The translations under genes were made by a program, and so were the position numbers. A DNA stretch of 64,000 bases, from the NCBI RefSeq assembly GCF_020379485.1, contig NC_063442.1, positions 11,991,509 to 12,055,508 on the forward strand, in the 5' to 3' direction. Shown in pieces: positions 1 to 9,937 of this stretch. The first letter of the stretch is position 1. Each line of letters opens with the position of its first letter. Below the pieces are notes generated by a model. The model did not search any database. It was not told the origin of the DNA and saw only the letters and a list, made by a program, of their open reading frames with translations. The DNA comes from Brassica napus. Taxonomy: Eukaryota > Streptophyta > Magnoliopsida > Brassicales > Brassicaceae.

Positions 1-375
1 CTTATATTGATGACTTATAATAAATTTCACACAAATTATTTGTATACATTTTAAAAATAAAATTACGATGTAGATTTCGGAGTAAGTCTACACTTTATAA
101 ACTTTTTGGTTAAGTGTACATTTTCGAAAGATAAAATCGTAAAATGACTTTTTGGCTTTTTTTAGTCATAAAGGTAAATAGTAATTTTGTACCTCTTTTA
201 GGTTTTTCATTTTATTAAATATGGAGTATATTTTTGAATTTTAAGTCAATTTTTAAGTTATATTTAGCAAATTTCCCTAGAATTTATTAAGCAAATAGAA
301 AATAAATATAATTTTAGTAATGACAACTATGTATAATTTATAATTTATTCAATAAACTATGTTATATATTAAAGT

Positions 376-420
<45 letters not shown>
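376..420. repeat. Compound microsatellite (CA)n(TA)n
   Basis: A run of CA dinucleotides passes directly into a run of TA dinucleotides. It abuts the left end of the TRIM remnant and probably replaced the start of its left LTR. The 375 bases before it are AT-rich and show no gene. Confidence 0.95.
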
Positions 421-973
421 CCCTGTAATCACCACATGACTTTTTCTCGTGTTTTGGCCTCACTCACATGATATCGCGAATCACTTCCTGATAGTTTACC
501 CATCCTTCCATTACTCCAGCTCAAGCACGGTTAACCCTGGAATTCTAAAGGAGTTTTACGGAAAAAATAAGTTAACTTTGGTGACATATATAGCCAAATC
601 AATTCTTTTAAACCTTTCTATATACCACAAACCATGATGTTATAATTCATCCCTCCCACAGAACGCAACGTCCGCATTGCGCACTACAACAGATCTCAAG
701 ACGCTTCTCGTATCAGAACCGAGATGGCTAACCAGCTCTGATATCACTTGTAACGCTCTAACTGTCCACGGCTAACGGGCTTCCCACGCCCGCTCACTCG
801 GGGTGTGGACACATCCCGTCTGACAGGCGGTGCGTTACTTTTTCTGAAGATCCGAAATCATTGTTTACTGACTCTGCAATCACCACATGACATTTTCCTG
901 TGTTTTGGTAACATAGATAGTCAAATCAATTTTTAAAAAAATCTTTTCATATACTACAAACTGCGATGTTACA
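421..973 (-). mobile_element. Truncated TRIM (small LTR retrotransposon)
   Basis: Two direct repeats (421-644 and 749-973) share the stretch beginning around AATCACCACATGAC and end in GATGTTATA and GATGTTACA. The right copy reads TGTAAC...GTTACA, so it has TG...CA ends. Beside it, 735-746 read on the minus strand is TGATATCAGAGC, one base from the initiator-tRNA-Met primer-binding site TGGTATCAGAGC. At the other end of the roughly 100-base interior, 645-660 read on the minus strand is a purine tract (GGGAGGG). The element therefore runs on the minus strand with no room for genes, which defines a TRIM. The right LTR has lost about 120 bases relative to the left, and the left LTR is cut off at 421. 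Confidence 0.7.
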
Positions 974-981
974 ACTTTTAC

Positions 982-1588
982 TCAGCCAAAACCGTAAGGC
1001 TCATGTTTTCAGTCCATCAAATGCGAAAGTCTCTATGATTTCACTCTATGGCTGGAGTAACCCAAAGTTAACAACAACAAATTTCATCATACAATTATTT
1101 TAGATCTTAATTTATTTTATTTAAAATAAGGATTTCGTTTAGCTCATAAAAGTATCAATTGTTTTGTAAAATCAAAGAAAAATTCGAATAGACTCCCTAA
1201 AATTTCAGGATAGGCTATGTCCAAAAGCTTAGATATCGTATCTTAAGCTTCCCCATTGTCAGCAGAAATAATAACACTTCTTAGATGAAGATCACTTTGA
1301 CGTATCTATATGGGTTAAGTCGTTAAGAGCATTTCTGATCCAACAATCTTTCTTTTTCTTTCGGCTTTCTCAATACATTATACATAATCATCATTATGTC
1401 AAGAGAAAACTTTGGCTCCTGCTTTCAATCTATCTAATGTGAATGTCTATATGATTCCCTCAATATGGCTAGAGTCACAAAGCTAATTAACAACAAGAGA
1501 AAACTCTGGCTCTTGTTTTCAATCCATCTAATGTGAAAGTCTATATGATTCCCTCAGTATGGCTAGAGTCACAAAGCTAATTAACAAC
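982..1588. repeat. Intergenic: 94-bp tandem duplication plus older diverged copy
   Basis: The unit beginning AAGAGAAAACT occurs at 1401-1494 and again at 1495-1588 with only a few differences. A more diverged copy lies at about 982-1090. The sequence between shows no coding potential. The spacing suggests one old and one recent duplication of the same non-coding segment. Confidence 0.8.
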
Positions 1589-1729
1589 AACCAATTTCAT
1601 CATTTGGCCACTTTAATCTGAACCGCTGTTTAAAGCACACGAACTCCATGTGTGCATAGACAATTGTGATAAAGAAAACCCTTAGGAGACTATCACTGAT
1701 CACTACAAGAAAATAGCGTAATTCTGAAG

Positions 1730-2015
1730 GATATTCTGACGGAAAATGAAATCCTCGGAATATTCCGACGAATTTCCGAGGAAAGTCCGAGGAAACCCAA
1801 ATTTTGGGTTTCTTCGGAATTTCCTCGGAATATACCGATGAAATACCGAGGAAATCATATTCTTCCGAAAACACCGACGAATATCCGAGGATATATTATA
1901 GCCGTTAGAGAGCCGTTGGGGGATTTTAAAAATTCCGAGGAAATTCCGAGGAAAGAGCCGTTGCCGTCGGTATTCCGTCGGAATTTCCTCGGTACTGTCG
2001 GCAACATTTCATCTA
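1730..2015. repeat. CACTA left subterminal repeats
   Basis: Many copies of TTCCGAGGAAA, TTCCGACGGAA and their complements alternate in both orientations. In En/Spm such subterminal motifs bind the second transposon protein (TNPA in maize); that role here is inferred from family knowledge. Confidence 0.85.
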
Positions 2016-2079
2016 TAAATACCTGCACCCCCCCATCCTCTTCATTCACTCCATTTCTTCATCCTCTCACATACTATAT

Positions 2080-5000
2080 TTGGACACGAATTTGGATCCG
2101 AACACGAGATTGCTTACGGAAGAATACCAACGAGGTATAACCGAATTCATGGGGTTAGTTCAGCGACAACCGGAAGGAAAAACGGGTATGTTAAGATGTC
2201 CTTGCTCTAATTGTAAAAATAGAAAGATTATTAAAGAGTGGGATGTTTGGACTCATCTATATTTGAACGGGTTTACACGAAGTTACAAAATTTGGTATCA
2301 TCATGAAGAAACTGATTCTGAATATGGTAGTACTAGCGAACCTCAGCCTGCGGTTAGGTTAGAAGAACCAATTAGAATGGATGTAGATTATGGTGTAGGT
2401 ACTGAGCAGATGGTAAATGATCATTTTAGAGGAGAAGATTTACCCAATGCAGAAGCTATGAGATTTTATGATATGTTGGATGCTGGAAAGAAACCCTTGT
2501 ACGAAGGTTGCAGAGATGGTCATTCAGCTTTATCATCTGCAACAAGATTGATGGGTATTAAAACAAATTATAATTTGGCTGAAGACTGTGTGGATGCGAT
2601 TGCTGATTTTGTAAAAGGTATTCTACCTGAGGATAATGTAGCCCCTGGTTCATACTACGAGGTTCAGAAACTGGTAGCTGCTCTTGGTTTATCGTATCTG
2701 GTAATAGATGTATGCAGCGATAACTGCATGATTTATTGGAGGGCGGATGAACAGCGGGTTGCATGCAAATTTTGTGGAAAGACTCGTTATAAAGATACGA
2801 GTGGAAAAGTTCTAGTACCATTTAAAAGGATGTGGTATTTGCCTTTGACGGAAAGGTTGCAGAGGTTGTATCAGTCTGAACGCACAGCGCAACCAATGAG
2901 ATGGCATGCGGAGCATTCAACAAATGGTGAGATTAGACATCCTTCAGATGCAAAAGCGTGGAAGCATTTCCAATCAACATATCCCGACTTTGCGTATGAG
3001 AGAAGAAATATCTACCTTGGATTATGTACTGATGGTTTCAGCCCATTTGGCAAGAGTGGAAGACAATATTCTCTATGGCCAGTCATTCTTACACCATACA
3101 AATTACTGCCAAACTTGTGTTTGCGACGAGAGTTTTTGTTTCTCTCCATTCTCGTTCCGGACCAGAGCATCCTAATAGATCACTTGATGTGTTTCTTCAG
3201 CCACTTATATATGAATTGCAACAACTATGGGCTCAAGGTGCTGAAACATACGATGTTTCATGTAAAGAAAACTTTCAACTGCGGGCAGTACTTATGTGGA
3301 CAATAAGTGATTTTCCAGCATATGGTATGTTATCTGGATGGACAACGCATGGAAGGCTATCATGTCCATATTGTCAAGATAACACTGATGCTTTCCAACT
3401 AAAACACGAAAGAAAAACGTGTTGGTTTGACTGTCACAGGAAATTCCTACCACATGATCATCCATATCGTAGAAGTAGGAATTTGTTTACGAAGAACAAG
3501 AGGGTGTTTGACAGTCCACCTCCAAAAATTAGTGGGGCAGCTTTGTCGACACAACTAAGAGATTTTGGTGCAGAAAAGACGCCAAACCAAGGTGGACATG
3601 TGCATTATCCGGTAGATGTTGTTGGAGAACTACATAATTGGCACAAAAAGAGTATTTTCTGGGATCTGCCATACTGGAAGGATCATCTGCTGAGGCATAA
3701 TTTAGATGTCATGCATATTGAGAAGAACTTTTTTGACAATCTCATGAACACGATCCTTAACGTTCAAGGTAAAACAAAGGATAATTTGAAGTCAAGACTG
3801 GATTTAGTCGATATATGTGCTCGTTCAGAACTTCATGTTGATGAGAATAGTAGGGCTCTTTTTCCCATATACCAACTTGATGCAGAGGGAAAAGATGCGT
3901 TCTTTGATTGGATTTCAAACGATGTGGAATTTCCAGACGGTTACGCATCTAATTTCCGTAACTGTGTCGACATAAAGGAAGGAAAGTTTATCGGCTTGAA
4001 GAGTCACGATTGCCATGTAATGATGCAGCGCCTCCTTCCGTTTGCCTTCAAGGAACTATTACCACGGAATGTTCATGAAGCAATTGCAGGGATTAGTGTT
4101 TTCTTCCGCGATTTATGCACGAGATCAGTGACTCTTGAAGGTATTGAAAATTTGAAGACTAACATAGCTGTGAATCAGTGCAACCTTGAGAAGATATTTC
4201 CTCCATCATTTTTTGATGTTATGGAGCATCTTGTTATTCACCTGGCAAGAGAATTGGAACTTGGTGGTCCTGTGCAGTATAGATGGATGTATTTGTATGA
4301 GCGGTATATGTACCATTTGAAGAAGATGGTGAAAAATTATAGTAGGGTGGAAGGTTCTATAATCGCACAGATGATAAATTTAGAAACTTCAAACTTTGCC
4401 GAGTTTTACTTTTCAGCGGAAGTGCAGACCAAAAACAGAAGACCTGCTCGGCATGATGATAGAGGCGAACGGGCAACATATCATGTTACGGTTCCAGACA
4501 TCTTCACAGATGTTGGACGACTTAGCGGAAAACCAAAGGACCGTCGACTTACTGAGAAGGAACACAGTCATTTGCAAACATATTTGCTCACCAACTCCGA
4601 AGATGTTCTTCAATATGAGAGGTAAATAAATTAGCTTACAAATTTTAATTTTAACAAGTTGAAATTTAAATCTTAATTAATTATATTATTGTCAACATAT
4701 GTACAGGATTTTCATGGCAGAAAAGCGCTTCGAATATAAATACGCCACAGAGGAGGAACTTGAAGAACTGTAGCAGAGAGAATTTTCTGGATGGATGCTT
4801 ACTTATGTGAGTACTTTAAACAAATTAAAATATTATTTATCACATATTTATACTAATTCACATATATTGATATAACTCGTATATGTGCTATTAATAGTTG
4901 TCTGCTGGTATGACCAGAGGTGAAACATTTGACGATTGGATACGCGAGATGGTACGTGGACCAGAGTATATTGTGAAGTCATATCCGAGATTTTGTACTC

Positions 5001-5682
5001 GAGGATATGCATTCACAACTCAAAAGAGGAGACGTTCGTGTACAACTTATGATGCTGGCGTTTGTTCTGCATCTGGAGATGATGTATACTACAGAAACAT
5101 ACGGGAGCTTATGGAAATCAAGTATCCGGGCATGGTTGGATTGCGCTGTACTGTTTTCTATTGTGATTGGTACGACAACACTCCAGATCTAGGTGTGAGA
5201 ACAGATGCATTTGGTGTTACATCAGTACATTCGAGGCGAAAGTTGCAATATTATGATCTTTTCATTCTTGCTTCTCAGGCCGATCAGGTAATTAAATATA
5301 CATATATCAATTATTCATAATGATTCATCATCATGTGTATTAATAACACTTATTTACAAATTAAATAATTTTTTAAATGTTACATGTTTGTTATATCAAG
5401 TACCTCCGGGTTAAGAACAGAGATGATCCATGGGTCACTGTTACATCACTCAACCCGAGAGGCCGAGTTCAGGGAAGTTCTGAGCTGGAAGACCCACTAC
5501 AACCAAGCACATCCGGCATCTTAAGTGCAGCAGAAGATTTAGCTGCAGTTGGCCTTGTAGTCGATTTAACCAACTTTGGAGAGGAAGCCGTCGTTCACGT
5601 AGAGGATGAACCAGAGATTGGAGAGTTTCACCAAGATCCAGATTCAGATTCATCTGGTGATGATGACTCGGAAATAGAGTAG
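2080..5682 (+). pseudogene. TNP2-like CACTA transposase, frameshifted
   Basis: This encodes the DDE-type transposase that cuts CACTA element ends in the nucleus. The start at 2080 gives an N-terminal transposase-associated zinc-binding domain (about residues 1-77, with CPCSNC). The TNP2 core follows (LGLCTDGF, YSLWPVILTPY, WTISDFPAYGMLSGW), then a DUF4218-type region, and in later exons a DUF4216-type region (IKYPGMVGLRCTVFYCDWYD) with an acidic tail. Exons are roughly 2080-4623, 4709-4807, 4896-5287 and 5399-5682. Two defects are visible: a one-base loss near 3156-3160, after which the conserved protein continues in another frame, and an in-frame TAG at about 4771-4773 in exon 2. Either prevents a full-length protein. 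Family assignment is secure; exon edges are approximate. Confidence 0.9.
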
Positions 5683-5699
5683 CATCGCTTTTTTTTTTT

Positions 5700-6440
5700 T
5701 AATATGAGAATACCGAGGAAATTCCGAGGGACAATAGGATTTAGGCATTGCTTTTAGTGTTTCTGTTTCCTCGGAAAAGCCTCGCAATATTCTGAGGAAA
5801 TTCCGAGGAATGTCAAGTGTTCCTCGGAATTTCCTCGGTATATTCCGAGGCTTTTCCGAGGATATAGGGTTTTTAAACCGAAAACAACGTTTTACCGTTT
5901 GAATAACATTTATATAACCCTTATTAAGTGCTTAGACTGATTATAAAGTCAAAAATTTGTTCCTTACCCTATAATAAACACTTTTCCGATTGTATGAACG
6001 AAATCCCCACAACATAAGAGAAACACTTATACACTATAATGAACAGTAAAGGGAATACTTACAATTCGTTTTGAAATTTAGTTATTTCATGGTTTATGAT
6101 CATCTATACAAAGATTCCTCAATGATATGCATTGCATTTGTATAAGAAATGATATAGGGCAAAAAAATTTGATGTTTTGAAACCCCAAACATGTGTTCCT
6201 CGGAATATTCTGAGGAAATTCCGAGGAAATTCCGAGGAACAATATAAACCAATAGAAATACATGCACATGATATTCTTTTTCCTCGAATTAATGAATATA
6301 CCGAGGAAATTCCGACGGATATTTAAGTTGCCGTCGGAATTTCCTCAGAATATTTTTATTTAACCGGGCAAACCAGCCGCCAAATATTTTGCGAAAATTG
6401 AAATTGAAAATACCGAGGAAATTCCGACGGAAAATATCCA
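5700..6440. repeat. Internal arrays of the CACTA subterminal motif
   Basis: CCGAGGAA/TTCCTCGG motifs, otherwise typical of the ends, reappear at about 5710-5865 just after the transposase gene and at 6190-6440 just before the second gene. The DNA between is AT-rich and non-coding. The 6190-6440 block sits about 150-400 bases upstream of the second gene's start codon, where it could serve as a promoter-proximal binding array (inference). Confidence 0.8.
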
Positions 6441-6585
6441 TCGGGCTCCAGGTTTTATAAACACGAAACACTTCTTCTTCCCCATTTCTCTCTTCTTCCT
6501 CCGGCGATTTCTCTCTCCTTCCGGCGTTCTCCGCCTTCTTTCGCGACGATCTCTCCGGCGAATCATCTCTATTCCTACACAAATC

Positions 6586-9010
6586 ATGTAAGGACCCTAT
6601 CCCACTCTCTTAGGTCCTATTTGTTAGGTTTTTAAGTAGATTTGATGATTTTAAAAGTTTTTTGATAGATTTTTGTTAGGGTGATTGGGTAGGATTGTGA
6701 TTTGTTTGTGTAATAGGTTTAGAATTGTGATTTGGTTGAGTTGAATTGATTTAGAACTTTTTTATAAATTTTTAATTATTTTTGTATTTATAAAATCGAT
6801 TTTTGATTTTACTAAACGTTTTTGTATATAAATTCGATTTTGTATTTATAACACATTTTTTTATTATTTATAAACACTATTTTATCATTTTTTGTATTTA
6901 TAAAAACTATTTTATAAATATACAAAACGTTTTTGGTATATAAATTCGATTTTTGGATTTATAAAAGATGATTTCATATTTATAAAAATATTTATTTTTA
7001 TTAAAACTAATTTTGCATTTATAAAACATTTTTTTTTTATTTATAAACACTATTTTATTATTTTTTGTATTTATAAAAACAATTTTTAAATATACAAAAC
7101 GTTTTTTGTATATAAATTCGATTTTTGGATTTATAAAAGATGATTTCATATTTATTAAAATATTTATTTTTATTAAAACTAATTTTGTATTTATAAAATA
7201 TTTTTTTGATTTATAAACACTATTTTATTATTTTTTGTATTTATAAAAACTATTTTTAATATGTTTTTCAATTAATATTTATTAATACTATTGTTAATTT
7301 TTTTTTAATTTATATATTTATTAAAACTAATTTTAAATATTTTTTCAATTAATATTTATTAAAACTATTTTTAAATATTTTTTTTTAATTTACAGGGATA
7401 CTGGTGATCAGACCCGGGCTCGACCTTGTCGTGCCTCACCACGAGGTCGTAGTGGTACGGGGAGCCACTCTCAGGGTTCGTCCAGCTACTCTCGGGGGTC
7501 GAGCAGCCACTATCGGGATTCTTCATTTCCCTCTGCCACTTCTGCATCCCCTCCCGCTGCTGCACCCCCTCCCGCTTCTCCAGTCGTTCCGGGAGTGATG
7601 ACTGTTGCCCAGTTGGTTCAACAGCCCGGTCGTGAGCATCTTCCATATCTCACTCCGTGTCCAAAGAGACACGGTCAAACATGGTAATTAAAAGTCTTTT
7701 TTTTCTTTTCATTAAAATTTGTTTCTTATATTAGGTTCAACCGATCCGGGAACTGGATCAGCGCATGGATCAACCGTATGATGTACTCGAACCTCAGCAA
7801 GGGACATCCGACTTTCACTCACTTCTCTCGCGAGGACCAGGAGATGTGGTTTCGTCAGTTTGCGGTAAGTATTCTAATTTTTTTACTTATATTTTTAATC
7901 TTTAATATAAAATTTCTACTAATTGTGTTTTTTTTCCACCAAGAGTTCACCTGGAATCCCGATCACACGAACTTTATCCGTGAGCACTTCGTCCATAAAG
8001 TTATGGACAACTATGGAAAGCAGATCTACGAGTGGAAGCAGAAGTGGCTCATCAACAAGGTTTTTTTTAATTTATTAAACAATTTTTTGAATTTATTAAA
8101 CTATTTTTGGATTTATTAAACTATTTTATTTTTTATTAAAAGGTCCCAAAGTCGATCAACCAGACGGTGTGGGAGGAGTTGTGTGTGCATTGGGATAAGG
8201 ACGAGACGAAAGAAACCTCCGTGACCAACTCCGCCAACCGCAAGAGCGATCGTGGCGGGAAGGGCATGTACTAGCACAATTTGGGTGCCCAGACTATTGC
8301 CACTCTGGGGGATCGCTTGGTAAGTTCAATCTCTTTTTTTTTTTTTTTAAGTATTTTTATTTTATTTTTTATGCATTTCTTCTAATTTCTAATGTTTGTT
8401 TAACTTTTGTTTTTTTTTAAGGCGGATGGAAATGATGGCGAGCCGGTTTTGATTTCGTCCTAATGAAGACGGCGCATACCAACAAGAAGACCGGAGAGAT
8501 TGATGATGGTGTTGTGAAGGATGTGCTCAGCCTGATCGAAACTCAGAAGGAAGACGAAGAGACCCGTCTATCTCAGCTTCAAACCGACCTGGACGCCACT
8601 TCGACGGCTTCGACCAACTTGTCCCGGATTCGAATCAACGAAATTGTTGAATCGGTATGTTTTTTATAAAAAAGTTCAATTCATTTATTTCTTTATTTTC
8701 ATTTTATCAACGTTTCTATTATTTAAATTTGTTTATTTTCTATTTCAGTCGGTTCCAAAGAAGAAGGGACGTTTGGTCGGTTTGGGTCGTCGAGCCCGGT
8801 CGGTTCTTCCTTCTGCACCACAGCCCTATGTTGATCCAGAAGGGCTTATGGACCAGTTGAAGGACAGAGATGACCGCATAGCTGCGTTGGAGCAAAAGAT
8901 GGCGGATCAAGAGGCGGGATGGGAGGCAACGAGGAAGCAGAACGAGCAAATGATAGAGATGATGAGGAGGATGTACCCGAACGAGCAGTTCTCGTATTTT
9001 TTTTTTTTCA
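6586..9010 (+). pseudogene. Second CACTA protein gene (Transposase_24, Ptta/En/Spm type), decayed
   Basis: This gene lies in the TNPA position of the element. Recognisable segments in order are a Ser/Pro-rich N-terminus, MTVAQLVQQPGREHLPYLTP, a WFRQFA motif, HKVMDNYGKQIYEWK, a KSDRGGKG stretch, TNKKTGEIDDG, SRIRINEIVES, KKKGRLVGLGRR and a C-terminal coiled coil ending RRMYPNEQF. Exons are about 6586-6587, 7396-7683, 7735-7864, 7944-8060, 8142-8320, 8421-8654 and 8749-9010. The start codon appears split: AT precedes a GT donor at 6588 and the G comes from the exon at 7396. Defects are an in-frame TAG at about 8272, a frameshift near 8450 (the protein resumes at LMKTAHTNKKTG), and no clear acceptor before the exon near 7944. 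The product would bind the subterminal repeats by analogy with TNPA. Confidence 0.8.
6740..7390. repeat. AT-rich tandem repeats in intron 1 of the second CACTA gene
   Basis: Segments containing TACAAAACGTTTTT and GGATTTATAAAAGATGATTT recur with a period of about 172 bases (6921 and 7093), with further partial copies of TTTGTATTTATAAAA. This expands the 808-base intron. No coding potential is seen. Confidence 0.8.
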
Positions 9011-9124
9011 AAAACTCCGAATGTTTTATTTTGGTTTGTACAACTTTGAATGCTATTTCAATTTTAATTTTATATTTTCGAATTTCAAATAAAAAAAATA
9101 AATTTTTAATTTAAAAAAAAAATT

Positions 9125-9480
9125 AGTTTTGGGAATATTCCGAGGAAGTGTATCCCTCGGGATATTCCGACGACTGCTTCCTCAGATATTCCGAGGGACG
9201 CAGGTCCTCAGAATTTCCCGACGGATACACTTCCTCGGAATATTCCGACGGCTCATGTTTCTCGGAAAATTCCGACGGCCGAGGTTCGTCAGAATTTTCC
9301 AATACCTCTTTTCTCTCGGAATGTTTCCGAGGACCGTTCTATTGGAAAACGCCGAGGAGATACCGACAAACAGTCCTAGGAAATGTTTCTTCGGAATGTT
9401 CTCGGAATCTTGTCTTCTCGGTATTCCCTCAGAATTTTCTGAGAAAATTCCGAGGAAATTGTACTTTCCGACGATATTAG
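9125..9480. repeat. CACTA right subterminal repeats
   Basis: A dense array of TATTCCGAGG, TATTCCGACG and CCTCGGAA motifs in both orientations lies inside the right terminus. Apparent open frames here are artefacts of the repeat. Confidence 0.85.
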
Positions 9481-9513
9481 CCGTCAGAATCCCGGTGTTT
9501 TCTTGTAGTGGAT

Positions 9514-9937
9514 GTTGTTCACAAGATTTCACTCATGAGTTTCCAGCGATTTTTTTCGATTATTTTGTATTATCTATCATTTCACTTTTTCCTGTTTTGA
9601 CATTTCTATGTTGTGATCTTTTTCAGTTTTGCAGATACCTTTATTATTTTTTCAGAGGCATCATGATATTAGGATTAGGACAATAACTTTATGAAACATG
9701 AATGTGTGTTTTGATAGTTTTCAAGATTGTTGATCTTTAATGGATTTGAGACGAAATACAAATTGTGTACATTCTTTCAGGAAAAAAAAAACAGCATTGT
9801 TTAGGAATTTAACACAATATTTGGCAAATCTATTCTTTAATTTGAACAAGTTCTTCTGTATTTCAGCATTGGTCAACAATAAACCCAAAACAATTATTTA
9901 ACTTTTATCATATCATGGTCCTGATCATTAAAGTGAT
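9514..9937. other. Gene-free spacer
   Basis: AT-rich DNA between the CACTA element and the stop codon of SOQ1. It probably includes the SOQ1 3' untranslated region. Nothing else is recognisable. Confidence 0.7.

Larger units (their letters stand above)
1701..9510 (+). mobile_element. CACTA (En/Spm) DNA transposon, complete ends, 7.8 kb
   Basis: The element begins CACTACAAGAAAA at 1701 and ends with its reverse complement TTTTCTTGTAGTG at 9510. About 24 of the terminal 30 bases match between the two ends. It is flanked by the 3-base duplication GAT (1698-1700 and 9511-9513), as expected for CACTA elements. Inside lie two genes in the same direction, a TNP2-type transposase (2080-5682) and a second Ptta/En/Spm-type protein gene (6586-9010). 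Subterminal zones are full of CCGAGGAA / TTCCTCGG motifs in both orientations. Both genes carry disabling mutations, so this copy is probably non-autonomous, although its ends look mobilisable by a related transposase. Confidence 0.95.

Noticed and set aside
449..637. 62-codon open frame
   Set aside because: It lies wholly inside the TRIM LTR repeat and has no protein similarity I recognise.
1581..2049. Overlapping open frames on both strands at the left end of the CACTA element
   Set aside because: They are made of repeated GFxxEIPxKF-type codons from the subterminal motif, not genes.
9129..9686. 185-codon open frame after the second CACTA gene
   Set aside because: Its composition (repeated FRGxxxxGIFRR) comes from the right subterminal repeat array and runs over the transposon end.
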